Part shown: positions 40,221 through 49,222 of the stretch, piece after piece | How the letters are laid out: each line of letters opens with the position of its first letter | Numbering within the stretch: the stretch's first letter is position 1 | NCBI GenBank assembly: GCA_030550235.1 | Contig: JAUQPU010000002.1 | Location: forward strand, 156,602-220,601 | DNA: 64,000 nt | Reading direction: 5' to 3' | Origin: Thermoproteota archaeon | GTDB taxonomy: Archaea; Thermoproteota; Nitrososphaeria_A; Caldarchaeales; Calditenuaceae | Position numbers and translations under genes: made by a program | The notes under the pieces: generated by a model | What the model was told of the DNA's origin: nothing | The model's database searches: none | Seen by the model: the letters and a program-made list of their open reading frames with translations, nothing else

Positions 40221-40350
40221 CCAGGTACATAGTGTAATGGGTGAGATATATTCTATTTTCTTCTATATAGGCTATATAGTAATAATCTAAGCTGGACGGC
40301 AAATTCCAACTTAAATAAAACAGTTACAACCTAGCGGCGGGAATCCTAAT

Positions 40351-41847
40351 ATGGTCACACATATGCCACTCCAAAAAATCAGTGAGGATGTTTGGCTCAT
40401 ACCGAGGTCCTATAGGAGTGACATGAGGGTCCCCACCTACATCTTTGCCTCGGAGAAGCTTTTACAGAAGATGCTGACCGATAGGACGCTTCTCCAGGCC
40501 GTGAATGTGGCTACTCTCCCAGGTGTTTTGAAGCATGTGGCTGTTCTCCCGGACGCCCATGAGGGTTATGGATTCCCTATAGGCGGCGTGGCTGCAATTG
40601 ATGCCACGGAGGGTGTAATCTCGCCTGGAGGGGTCGGCTACGACATCAACTGTGGCGTCAGGCTCATGGTTACTAATCTGATGGAGAGCGATGTTAGGTC
40701 GAGGATCACAGAGCTTGTGAACGCAATCTTTAGGAACGTCCCCGCGGGGCTAGGCTCTCGTAGGAAGGACCTGGTTGTCACGCACTCAGACCTAGACAGA
40801 ATAGCAGTCGAGGGGGCCAGATATATTGTTGAGAAATACGGCCTCGGCTGGAACGAGGACTATAAATACATCGAGGAGGAGGGAAAGTTTCCAAGATACC
40901 GTACAGGTAACATCCCTGACCCAGACCCCTCGGTGGTCTCACGGGAAGCGAAGAGCCGTGGAGAATCCCAGATAGGGACGCTTGGAAGCGGAAACCACTT
41001 CCTCGAGATACAGAGGGTTGAGAGGATATATGACAGAGAGGCCGCCAAGGCCATGGGGATCTTCAGCGAGGGCCAGATAACAATTCTGATTCACTGTGGA
41101 AGCAGGGGTTATGGTCACCAGATCTGCAGCGACTACCTCAAGGTGATGGAGAGGGCTGTCTCAAAATACAACATCAGACTTCCTGATAGGGAGCTGGCCT
41201 GCACCCCAGCAAGCAGCCCGGAGGCGACGCAGTATCTGAAGGCATTCGGGTGCGCCGTAAACTTCGCATTCGCAAACAGGCAAGCGATAAGCCACTGGGT
41301 TAGGCAGAGCTTTGAGCAGGTCTTCAAAAGGCCTGCGGAAGAGATGGACCTTAGAATAGTCTATGACGTCTGCCACAACATTGTAAAGCTTGAGAAACAT
41401 AAGATCGACGGCGAAAGCAGAGACGTCTTTGTCCACAGGAAGGGAGCTACGAGGAGCTTCCCAGGCAACACTCCCTACTATTCAGACATGATCCCCGCGA
41501 CCTACAAGAGCCTCGGCCAGCCTGTCTTTGTTCCCGGGAGCATGGGGACGGCTAGCTGGGTCCTCCTTGGTCAACCAGGCTCTCTCGAATTGACTTTTGG
41601 GAGCACGGCCCATGGTGCTGGGAGGCAGATGAGTAGAGCTGGTGCGAAGAGACAATATCGTGGAGACCAGGTGGTCCGGGCGCTCGAGAATAGGGGAATT
41701 TACGTTAAAGGCGACACCATGGACACTATTGTCGAGGAGGTCCCTGAGGCCTATAAGAATCCTGACGATGTTGTGGAGGTCGTGCATAACGTTGGGATTA
41801 GCTCGAAAGTTGCGAGGCTCGTGCCCATCGGAGTAGTTAAGGGCTAG
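40351..41847 (+). CDS. rtcB: RNA-splicing ligase RtcB
   Basis: This 498-residue protein has RtcB motifs: PDAHEGYGFPIGGVAA, GGVGYDINCGVRL (metal-binding Cys), GTLGSGNHFLEIQ, HCGSRGYGHQI, and the guanylated histidine region FGSTAHGAGRQMSRAGA. It joins 2',3'-cyclic phosphate and 5'-OH RNA ends, as in tRNA intron splicing. No intein is present, although archaeal RtcB genes sometimes hold one. An in-frame ATG four codons later (40363) is an alternative start. Confidence 0.97.
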   Translation: MVTHMPLQKISEDVWLIPRSYRSDMRVPTYIFASEKLLQKMLTDRTLLQAVNVATLPGVLKHVAVLPDAHEGYGFPIGGVAAIDATEGVISPGGVGYDINCGVRLMVTNLMESDVRSRITELVNAIFRNVPAGLGSRRKDLVVTHSDLDRIAVEGARYIVEKYGLGWNEDYKYIEEEGKFPRYRTGNIPDPDPSVVSREAKSRGESQIGTLGSGNHFLEIQRVERIYDREAAKAMGIFSEGQITILIHCGSRGYGHQICSDYLKVMERAVSKYNIRLPDRELACTPASSPEATQYLKAFGCAVNFAFANRQAISHWVRQSFEQVFKRPAEEMDLRIVYDVCHNIVKLEKHKIDGESRDVFVHRKGATRSFPGNTPYYSDMIPATYKSLGQPVFVPGSMGTASWVLLGQPGSLELTFGSTAHGAGRQMSRAGAKRQYRGDQVVRALENRGIYVKGDTMDTIVEEVPEAYKNPDDVVEVVHNVGISSKVARLVPIGVVKG

Positions 41848-41852
41848 TTTTC

Positions 41853-42587
41853 TTGGCCCGTTTATCAAGAAGGGGTTTCATTGGAGTGGCTCTTTTAGGA
41901 GTCTCCGCGGCCGCCACAGCATCCACAGTTGCAACATTGGACAATAGGGTTGAGATAACCCGTATTGATGCTGGCCTCGGGGCGAGGCTAGCTTTTCTTC
42001 CCGACATCCACTACCACGATCTTGGTGAGAGGCATGTGGAGATGGCTTTAGACGCGGTCGCGGAGGCTGACCCAGACATCGTAGTCCTTGGTGGCGATTT
42101 GGTTGATGAGGAGACGAGGGATTTTGACGGTCTAGAGAGGCTACTGAAAGAGGTTAGCCGCGGTGAGAATATCGCGGTTCTAGGTAATCATGAGTGGTGG
42201 AGCGGATACTCTGGCCGCGCAGCAACCCTGCTGAGGAGGAACGGTTTTAAGCTATTATCCAACGAGTATGGAGAGACCAGCATCGGAGGGATATATGGAT
42301 ACGACTGGGGCGAAAACAGGGCCTACCATGCCATAAAATTCAACGGGCTCGTCATATCCCACGATCCCAACGCGGCAGACAGCGTAAGTGGAGGAGCGCT
42401 GGTATTAGCTGGTCACACACACGGAGGCTTCAATCTTTTAGGCCTCACCATCTACTCCAACTCAAGGTATACCCGCGGGCTTTACAGCCTTCGTGGAGGG
42501 GTTAGGCTATATGTCTCGAGGGGTCTGGGGCAGATGTTTCTCCAGCCTAGAATCCACTCTAAGCCTGAGCTCCTTGTCATAGACTAG
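41853..42587 (+). CDS. Exported metallophosphoesterase with Tat signal
   Basis: This is a 244-residue protein. Residues 5-11 (SRRGFIG) and the next hydrophobic stretch form a twin-arginine signal. The calcineurin-like metal site is shown by LPDIHYH, VVLGGDLVD, VLGNHEWW, ISHDPN and AGHTHGG. YkuE-type enzymes of this kind act on lipid-linked phosphates such as UDP-diacylglucosamine-like compounds, but the substrate here is unknown. TTG start, 5 nt after rtcB. Confidence 0.88.
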   Translation: MARLSRRGFIGVALLGVSAAATASTVATLDNRVEITRIDAGLGARLAFLPDIHYHDLGERHVEMALDAVAEADPDIVVLGGDLVDEETRDFDGLERLLKEVSRGENIAVLGNHEWWSGYSGRAATLLRRNGFKLLSNEYGETSIGGIYGYDWGENRAYHAIKFNGLVISHDPNAADSVSGGALVLAGHTHGGFNLLGLTIYSNSRYTRGLYSLRGGVRLYVSRGLGQMFLQPRIHSKPELLVID

Positions 42588-42645
42588 CAGCCTATTCAGC
42601 TTTTGGAAAGTGCTATAATCCTGTGCTGCTGCAGGAAGTTACGGC

Positions 42646-43383
42646 ATGATGAAGGGTCCATTGATAGTTGCGCATAGGGGGCTCTCGTGTAGGTTCCCCG
42701 AGAATACCCTCAGGGCTGTTAAGGAGGCTTTGAGGCTGGGTGTTGACGGTGTCGAGGTTGATGTGAGGGTTTGTAGGGATGGAGTTGTTGTTTTGATGCA
42801 TGACGAGTCGGTTGAGAGGACTACGAATGGGAGTGGGAGGGTTAGGGATTTGACTTGGGCTGAGATTAGGGGGCTTGATGCCGGCTCGTGGAAGGGGGAG
42901 GAGTTCGCCGGCGAGCGTGTGCCGCGGCTTGAGGATGTGCTCGCGGAGACCGCAGGTAGGGTTGTTCTGCACGTGGAGGTCAAGGAGCCTGGTAGCGAGG
43001 AGACTATCCTCAAGGTTGCGAGAGAGTGCGGAGCACTTGACTGGATACTAATTACGAGCTTCTATCCCGAGGTTATTAGGAAGGTCCACTCTCTTGAGCC
43101 GAGAGTGGGGAGAAGCCTAATAGTGGGGTGGCATAATGAAGCTGAGGATGTCAGGAGTGGGCTCCCAGTATTCTGGGCCCTTGAATGCGGAGCGAACGCG
43201 CTCGCACTCTACTGGGGCCGCGCATCTTGGGAGATTATCTACCATGCCCACCAGAGGCTCCTAGCCGTCGCAGTATGGACAGTCAACGAGAGAGAGGAGG
43301 CTGGAAAGCTGGCTGATATGGGGGCAGACGCCATAGTCACAGACCATCCAGACATCATGATTAACTATTTGAGAAGAGGATAG
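42646..43383 (+). CDS. ugpQ: Glycerophosphodiester phosphodiesterase
   Basis: This 245-residue TIM-barrel protein has the GDPD signatures VAHRGLSCRFPENTLRA (residues 6-22), DGVEVDVRVCRDGVVVLMHDESVERTT and a late AVWTVNEREEAG. It hydrolyses glycerophosphodiesters to glycerol phosphate. The length is usual for the short cytosolic form. It ends 17 nt before the tRNA-Arg gene. Confidence 0.94.
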   Translation: MMKGPLIVAHRGLSCRFPENTLRAVKEALRLGVDGVEVDVRVCRDGVVVLMHDESVERTTNGSGRVRDLTWAEIRGLDAGSWKGEEFAGERVPRLEDVLAETAGRVVLHVEVKEPGSEETILKVARECGALDWILITSFYPEVIRKVHSLEPRVGRSLIVGWHNEAEDVRSGLPVFWALECGANALALYWGRASWEIIYHAHQRLLAVAVWTVNEREEAGKLADMGADAIVTDHPDIMINYLRRG

Positions 43384-43400
43384 ATTGGGTGAATGTTAGA

Positions 43401-43475
43401 GGGCCCGTGGCCTAGCATGGATAGGGCGCCGGCCTCCGGAGCCGGAAGTCGCGGGTTCGAGTCCCGCCGGGCCCG
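43401..43475 (+). tRNA. tRNA-Arg (anticodon CCG)
   Basis: A 75-nt cloverleaf: acceptor GGGCCCG with CGGGCCC, anticodon stem CCGGC/GCCGG with loop CTCCGGA and anticodon CCG, and T arm GCGGG-TTCGAGT-CCCGC. The discriminator is G. CCA is not encoded and no intron is seen. It reads the CGG codon. Confidence 0.96.
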
Positions 43476-43486
43476 GATGGATTCTT

Positions 43487-44518
43487 TTATGAACGCGTTG
43501 TTGGGACGGGGGGTATGTGTAGGACGGGTTTAGGTCTGTAGGGCTCCTCCATGTATTTGATTTCATCGTCTGTAAGTTTGACTTCTAGGGAGCCTACTGC
43601 CTCTTCAAGGTGCTCGACTTTGCTCGTTCCTATGATGGCCGTTGTCACTCCCTTGTGGAAGAGCCATGCGAGGGAGACTTGGACTGGCGTGACTCCCTTA
43701 TTCTTGGCTGTCTCTATAACCCTTCTCACGATCTCCGCGTTCTCCGGCGGCTCGATGTATGCTTTGTAGGCGTAGAATCCTGTTTCTGGTTTAAGGCGAT
43801 CTGGGGCATCTGGCCCAATAACTAGCTTGCCGTCCTTGTAGAATCTTCCAGTGAGGACGCCGACAGCGGTGGGTGAATAGACCATGTAACCGATCTCGTG
43901 GGCCTTGCAGAAGGGTATCATCTCCCTCTCCTCCTCTCTGTAGAGTAGGTTGTAGGGAGTCTGCGTGCTTGTAAACTTCTCATATCCTTTAAATTCTGCG
44001 ATGAAGAAGGCCTTAGCAAGTTGCCAGACCCACATGCTTGAGGCTCCAATATACCTTATAAGACCCTGACGCACCAAGTTGGTTAGGGTGCTAAGGGTCT
44101 CCTCTATGGGTGTCTCATAATCCCACCTATGTATTTGGTAAAGGTCGATATAGTCGGTCTTGAGCCTGCGGAGAGAGTCTCTCACCTGCTTCATTATATG
44201 TTTGCGGGAGAGGCCTCTGTCGTTCGGTTTGTCGCTTACTGGAAAGAAGACCTTAGTAGCGACTACAGCCTCCTCCCTCCTACCTTGGAGGAAGTCGCCT
44301 AGAATCTCCTCTGAGAGACCGGCTGAGTAGACGTTCGCTGTGTCGAAGAAGTTTATCCCAAGGTCCCAGGCCCTGTTCAGGACCTTGAAGGCCTCCTCCC
44401 TCCCCACTATCCATCCGCCGCCTCCAAACATCTGTCTTCTAGGGTCGCCAAACGACATGCAGCCGACGACTATCCTAGAGACCTTTAGACCCGACCATCC
44501 TAGACGTATATAGTCCAT
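43487..44518 (-). CDS. Aldo/keto reductase
   Basis: This 343-residue protein starts at the ATG at 44518 (MDYIRLGWSGLKVSR). The frame extends to 44551, but the extra segment looks like untranslated leader. Family sites are GINFFDTANVYSAG (catalytic Asp/Tyr), VVATKV (Lys), YIDLYQIHRWD (His) and the NADPH-binding AIIGTSKVEHLEEAV near the end. It converges with tRNA-Arg. Confidence 0.92.
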   Translation of the reverse strand: MDYIRLGWSGLKVSRIVVGCMSFGDPRRQMFGGGGWIVGREEAFKVLNRAWDLGINFFDTANVYSAGLSEEILGDFLQGRREEAVVATKVFFPVSDKPNDRGLSRKHIMKQVRDSLRRLKTDYIDLYQIHRWDYETPIEETLSTLTNLVRQGLIRYIGASSMWVWQLAKAFFIAEFKGYEKFTSTQTPYNLLYREEEREMIPFCKAHEIGYMVYSPTAVGVLTGRFYKDGKLVIGPDAPDRLKPETGFYAYKAYIEPPENAEIVRRVIETAKNKGVTPVQVSLAWLFHKGVTTAIIGTSKVEHLEEAVGSLEVKLTDDEIKYMEEPYRPKPVLHIPPVPTTRS

Positions 44519-44625
44519 GTAAAACCGATCGATGAGGAGAAAAATAAACATAATATCATGCTCTGGCTCAATCGCCTGATTGTTGGATAGGCTTTATCAT
44601 CTTCCGTTGTTCTCTTGTATCTGAC

Positions 44626-45663
44626 TTGGATAAGGTTGGTTTCGCTGTTGTGGGTCTTGGGGTTATTGGGCAGGTTCATGCGAGTAACATCTCCTCGCTT
44701 GAGGAGTGTAGGCTTGTGGCTGTAGTTGACCAGGTGAGGGAGAGGGCTGAAGAGACCGGTCGAAGACTCGGGGCCACGCCCTACAACAGCATTGACGATG
44801 CCTTAAAGAACCCTGAGGTGGAGGCTGTGGTGATTGCGACGCCATCATACCTCCACGCTCCACAAGCACTCTACGCTCTACAGCATGGGAAGCATGTGCT
44901 GGTGGAGAAACCTATGGCAACTACGCTGAGAGGAGCACGCCTAATCGTCAGAACAGCTGAGAGGATGAGGCTAAGGCTAGGTGTTGTCTTTCAGGAGAGG
45001 TTCTTAGAGGCTGCAAGGCGGCTTAAGGAGGCTCTCTCGAACGGCTTGCTTGGCAGAGTCTACCTAATCGAGGCTGAGCTGAAATGGTGGAGAGGCGAAA
45101 GCGAGTATTATAGGAGTGACCCACTTGCCTGTAGCTGGAGGGGGTATTGGGAGACTGAGGGTGGGGGAGTTTTGATGAACCAGGCAATACACACGATCGA
45201 CCTCATACTCTGGCTCGGAGGAGATGTTGAGAAGGTCTCAGGAATCACGGCAAACGCTCTACATCCCTCTATCGAGGTTGAGGATGTGGCCACTGCAGTG
45301 ATAAAGTTCAAGAACGGCTCCCTCGGAGCAATCTCCGCCACAGTAAACACGCGCCCCACAACAAGACAATACAGAAAGATACGCGTCTACGGCGAGAAGG
45401 GTCATGCCGAGATCCACGACCTCTCCCTTAGTATGTGGCTTGATGATGGGGAGGTCAATGTGGATGGAAGCATGATTAGCTTTGGAGAGCTCCACCGAAA
45501 GCTTGCGGCGGAGTTCGCATCATGCATAAGGAGGGGTGACGAGTTCCCCGTGGAAGGGACTGAGGGGATTAAGAGCATCGAGTTGATCAAGGCCATCTAC
45601 CTGAGCTCTGAACGGGGTGAGATTGTTAGCCTCCCGCTTATTGAGGGTGAGGATTCTCTATGA
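44626..45663 (+). CDS. Gfo/Idh/MocA family oxidoreductase
   Basis: This 345-residue protein has a TTG start. Residues 8-14 (VGLGVIG) form the NAD-binding turn, and HVLVEKPMA carries the conserved catalytic Lys. The C-terminal domain has ELKWWRGESEYYRSDP and GGGVLMNQAIHTIDLILWL, with the conserved His. It oxidises a sugar, inositol or similar polyol. The first gene of a three-gene operon with two TIM-barrel isomerase-like genes. Confidence 0.92.
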   Translation: MDKVGFAVVGLGVIGQVHASNISSLEECRLVAVVDQVRERAEETGRRLGATPYNSIDDALKNPEVEAVVIATPSYLHAPQALYALQHGKHVLVEKPMATTLRGARLIVRTAERMRLRLGVVFQERFLEAARRLKEALSNGLLGRVYLIEAELKWWRGESEYYRSDPLACSWRGYWETEGGGVLMNQAIHTIDLILWLGGDVEKVSGITANALHPSIEVEDVATAVIKFKNGSLGAISATVNTRPTTRQYRKIRVYGEKGHAEIHDLSLSMWLDDGEVNVDGSMISFGELHRKLAAEFASCIRRGDEFPVEGTEGIKSIELIKAIYLSSERGEIVSLPLIEGEDSL

Positions 45664-46433
45664 GGCTCTGCTTCACAACCCTAGCCTATCCCGAGCTTAC
45701 ACTCGGCGAGGTCCTGGAGAGGGCTGTGCGTATGGGGTTTGATGGTGTGGAGATTAGGGTGGCTGGGGACGGCGTCCATCTAAAACCTGAGGCTCCTCTC
45801 AACCCATCCCACCTTCAGCTCATCAGGTCCTACAGCCTGCCCATCCCAGTCCTCTCAAGCTACCTCAGACTCACCGACTTCTATGGGGGTGATAGAGAAG
45901 CTGCGACTCTGCTTGCATCCAACCTACTGAAACTAGCCTCTGAGCTTCAGGCCAAATTCATCAGAGTTTATGGTGGAGAGGCAAGCCAGGGTTTTGAGAG
46001 GATGGCGGAGGCATACAGATCCCTCGCAAGTATGGTGGAGGATTACGGTGTAGAATTGCTTGTCGAGACCCACGACGACCTCGCAATGCTCCCGAACATC
46101 GAGGGACTGCTCAGGCTCTCGGGGGACGTGAGATTTCTCTACGACCCAGCAAATATTATCTATGCAGGCTGGCCCCACGCCGAGGCCTTCAAGCTCTTGA
46201 GGGGAAAGATAATGCATGCCCACTTAAAGGACTTCATCATTAGCGGTGGTAGTAGGGTCTTTACAAAGCCCGGTGAGGGTGTCGTCCCGCTGCGTGAAAT
46301 AGTCTATGACCTGAGGGAAGCTGGATATGGAGGGTTTATCTCCGTGGAGTGGGAGAGGTTCTGGCACAGAGACCTGCCCAGCGGGGATATAATGCTCCCA
46401 ATCTACCGCGACTATTTGAGGGGGTTGATATGA
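45660..46433 (+). CDS. Sugar phosphate isomerase/epimerase-like TIM-barrel protein
   Basis: This 257-residue protein is of the xylose-isomerase-like barrel family (COG1082 type). Visible metal-site elements include LLVETHDD, FLYDPANI, MHAHLKDF and ISVEWERF. It overlaps the dehydrogenase gene by 4 bp and the next paralog by 4 bp. Function in sugar or inositol breakdown is suggested by the operon. Exact substrate unknown. Confidence 0.88.
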   Translation: MRLCFTTLAYPELTLGEVLERAVRMGFDGVEIRVAGDGVHLKPEAPLNPSHLQLIRSYSLPIPVLSSYLRLTDFYGGDREAATLLASNLLKLASELQAKFIRVYGGEASQGFERMAEAYRSLASMVEDYGVELLVETHDDLAMLPNIEGLLRLSGDVRFLYDPANIIYAGWPHAEAFKLLRGKIMHAHLKDFIISGGSRVFTKPGEGVVPLREIVYDLREAGYGGFISVEWERFWHRDLPSGDIMLPIYRDYLRGLI

Positions 46434-47239
46434 AGCTCGGCATAATATCGGACGAGATCTCGCAAGACCCGGAGCACGCCTTCAAGATTGCCAAGCGGCT
46501 CGGTGCAACACACGTCGAGCTTAGGGATGTCTGGGGGAGAAATGTCTGTGAGCTAGGTGAAAGACAGGTCCTCGAGCTTAAACAGGCCGCCTCAAGACAC
46601 GGCCTCCAGGTCTCCAACATAAACTCATACGCCTTTAAAGTCTACATGGATGATAGAGAGGGTATAGCCCGGAGCCTTAAGGCCCTGAAAAGGGCGGTGG
46701 AACTCACGAAGCTACTTGACCTGCGATTCACGAGGATATTTACTTTCTGGTGGCAGGGCGGTCTTTCAAAGAATCTTGAGAGGATAGTTGAGCTGATCTC
46801 ACCCGCTGTCGACATGGCTTCTGATGAGGGAGTTGTTCTCGCTGTGGAGAACGAGTATAGCTGCATGGTTGGGACAGGTCGGGAGGCCAGGGTCTTTCTC
46901 GACGCTGTGAATAGTAGCTGGCTGAAGGTCCTCTGGGACCCGGGCAACGCCTTCTTCGCGAGGGAGGAGCCCTACCCCGAGGGGTACGAGCATGTGAGGG
47001 ATAGGATTGTCCATGTGCATCTGAAGGATGCGGCGGTGGAGAACGGCTCATTCAGGTTTAAGCCTATAGGAGCGGGGATGATCGACTACTTTGGGCAGCT
47101 CCGAGAGCTGGATAGGAGCTTCGAGGGCGTCGTCTCCCTCGAAACGCACTACACCCCTCCAGGTGGGACTAGGGAGGAGGGGACGGCTGAGTCATTCAAT
47201 GGCCTCCTAAACATACTCTCGAGGCTTAGGAGCACCTAG
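46430..47239 (+). CDS. Second sugar phosphate isomerase/epimerase-like TIM-barrel protein
   Basis: This 269-residue protein starts at the ATG overlapping the previous stop (ATGA at 46430-46433). The frame opens earlier, but that part lies inside the upstream gene. Motifs correspond to the first paralog: LAVENEYSCM, LKVLWDPGNAF, VHVHLKDA and GVVSLETHY. The two barrels plus the dehydrogenase form one coupled operon, similar to inositol or keto-sugar pathways. Confidence 0.88.
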   Translation: MKLGIISDEISQDPEHAFKIAKRLGATHVELRDVWGRNVCELGERQVLELKQAASRHGLQVSNINSYAFKVYMDDREGIARSLKALKRAVELTKLLDLRFTRIFTFWWQGGLSKNLERIVELISPAVDMASDEGVVLAVENEYSCMVGTGREARVFLDAVNSSWLKVLWDPGNAFFAREEPYPEGYEHVRDRIVHVHLKDAAVENGSFRFKPIGAGMIDYFGQLRELDRSFEGVVSLETHYTPPGGTREEGTAESFNGLLNILSRLRST

Positions 47240-47242
47240 CGG

Positions 47243-48475
47243 CTATCTCCTAGAGAGCAGCTGTCCAAGCCGCTCGAGATAGGCCTGCCTATCCCCCCCA
47301 ACACCACCGCTCATAGGCCTCCGGGCTGCATAGCAGGCCGCGCCTAGGGCGTAGATGGGCTCGACACCGCTCTCCAAGAAGATAGCTGAGAGTGAAGCGG
47401 CAACCCCCAAGACATATCCAGACTCTATAGGCGGCTCTATCCAATTCGACTTCAGGTAAACGCTGTCAGAGATAGAGTCCCATCCGCCAACTAGGTAGAC
47501 TGGACTTTTAAGGGCCCTTGCGAGGCTCAGTGCATCCTCTCCACCACCCTCGTGGGCCCATCTAACCAGCGCGAAGCGGCCACCACCGGTCTCAACTACC
47601 CTATCAGAGACCGTAACACCCCCTGCCCTAACTGCCAACCAGCCGCCAGACGCCCCCACCCCCGCCTCCACCCCAATCATCCTCAGGGCCTCCAGCGCGC
47701 CCTCCGCCTCCACACCTTCACCCTCCACAATAGCTGTAGAAGGCCTCCTCAGCCTAGAAAGCGCGTGTACCAGGTCGCCGGGGCCGGCTATAGTCTCCGC
47801 GTCTGGCGGCGCACCAATAGGCTCTACATAGACTCGACCGATCAGCTCAGCAGGCATGTCCATGAATGATTTTGGGCCGTGCAGCGTGACAGTCACGTCA
47901 GGCCTGACCGCTATAGTGTGCCCTCCGGTGTCTGGGTCTAGGCCTGATGGAACGTCTATCGAGACCTTGAGGGCGCGGGCGGAGTTGATGAGGTTGATGG
48001 CTGTCCGGTAGGGCTCCCTGACCTCTCCCCTGATCCCAGTCCCGAATATCCCGTCCAATATTATGTCGGCCTCCTCGAAGAGCCTCCGCAGTGGTTGGAG
48101 CTCCTCAAGCGTGCCGGCTGGATGAAGCTCAACGCTCCGCCTCATTCTGGTGAGGGCCTCCCAGTTGGCTGAGGCCTCATGTGTCTTTATCTGCTCGGGC
48201 CTCGCAAGAAGGACAACGGAAACCCTAGCCGCCCTGGATGCTAGGTGGCGGGCTGCGACGAATGCGTCACCCCCATTATTCCCCGGACCGGCGACAACCA
48301 GTATCTTGGCAGTGGATAGGCTTGGAGCCTCCCTCTCCACCACTCTGGCCACGGCCGCCCCCGCGTTCTCCATGAGAATCCTCCGATCAACGCCGAGGTA
48401 TGACGAGTTCTCGTCTATGACTCCGATCTCGAAGCTCCTGTAACGCCTGCTATGAGCTATTGTCCCCTCCCCCAC
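47243..48475 (-). CDS. nnrE: NAD(P)H-hydrate epimerase with shortened C-terminal domain
   Basis: This is a 410-residue protein. The N-terminal 220 residues are a complete YjeF_N epimerase: MENAGAAVARVV, VVAGPGNNGGDAFVAARHL, DGIFGTGIRGEVREP and SIDVPSGLDPDTG. The bifunctional enzymes continue with a roughly 270-residue ADP/ATP-dependent dehydratase. Here about 190 residues remain, and the NxGD catalytic motif is not visible, so the dehydratase seems degenerate. Confidence 0.85.
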   Translation of the reverse strand: MGEGTIAHSRRYRSFEIGVIDENSSYLGVDRRILMENAGAAVARVVEREAPSLSTAKILVVAGPGNNGGDAFVAARHLASRAARVSVVLLARPEQIKTHEASANWEALTRMRRSVELHPAGTLEELQPLRRLFEEADIILDGIFGTGIRGEVREPYRTAINLINSARALKVSIDVPSGLDPDTGGHTIAVRPDVTVTLHGPKSFMDMPAELIGRVYVEPIGAPPDAETIAGPGDLVHALSRLRRPSTAIVEGEGVEAEGALEALRMIGVEAGVGASGGWLAVRAGGVTVSDRVVETGGGRFALVRWAHEGGGEDALSLARALKSPVYLVGGWDSISDSVYLKSNWIEPPIESGYVLGVAASLSAIFLESGVEPIYALGAACYAARRPMSGGVGGDRQAYLERLGQLLSRR

Positions 48476-48532
48476 GGATTCATCATAGTTCGATGCAGGC
48501 TCTAAATATTATCTAAGATAAGCCCGCGCAGG

Positions 48533-49222
48533 CTAATCCTGGCCCGTTGCACGGCTAGGGGCCTTGTTCCTCCTGAGGGAGAGTATCTCGGCGAGGTTTT
48601 CCAATACTGCTCTGACCCCGCCCTTCTCGAGGTGTTGAGCAAAGAGCTCCCAGTCAATCCTCAACATAACTATGGTAATCACAACTAGGACCGCGATTGA
48701 TATGATAGAGGCGCCAGCCCCTCCGTTTAGGAGTATGTCCAGCACCTCCATGTATGTCCGCCCGAGGAATGCGACGAGGATCGCTAGGAGTATTTTCCCT
48801 GCGCTGCTGAATAGCATGAATTTTGCGAAGGAGTACCTCGTCATCCCTATGGGGATGTAGTAGATGTCGTCGGGGAGGGGTGTAAGTGCGAATATGAAAA
48901 CTCCTATCGCTCCATACTTGCCGATAAGCCTGTTGAGGGCGTCCATGCTCCGCCTCCTCTCCTCCCCCAGGAACCTGTATCCCAGCCTACCGAGGAGATA
49001 GGAGGTGATCTTCCCTATCGCTCCACCTAGCCCCGAGACTAGACCGAGGAAGAGTGGGTCGAGAATGCCTGAGAGCACTACAACCACGAATAGGTAGGGG
49101 AGGGGTAGGAAGGGGATTGCGCTCCCGATAACCGAGAGTAGGAACACTCCAGGGTAGCCAGTCCTAACTGCGAAATACTCTAGGCTTCTGAAAAAATCGC
49201 TCAGACCTGAGGGGTCAGACAC
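48533..49222 (-). CDS. DedA/VTT-domain membrane protein
   Basis: This 229-residue protein has about five hydrophobic segments. The VTT/SNARE-associated signature is seen in the re-entrant parts: SGLGGAIGKITSYLLGRLGY and FALTPLPDDIYYIPIGMTRYSF. Such proteins are linked to lipid flipping in membranes. It overlaps the phosphomutase gene by 8 bp. Confidence 0.85.
   Translation of the reverse strand: MSDPSGLSDFFRSLEYFAVRTGYPGVFLLSVIGSAIPFLPLPYLFVVVVLSGILDPLFLGLVSGLGGAIGKITSYLLGRLGYRFLGEERRRSMDALNRLIGKYGAIGVFIFALTPLPDDIYYIPIGMTRYSFAKFMLFSSAGKILLAILVAFLGRTYMEVLDILLNGGAGASIISIAVLVVITIVMLRIDWELFAQHLEKGGVRAVLENLAEILSLRRNKAPSRATGQD

Noticed and set aside
46349-46429. N-terminal extension of the second TIM-barrel gene
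   Set aside because: It lies inside the upstream gene; the ATGA overlap at 46430 is the natural start.
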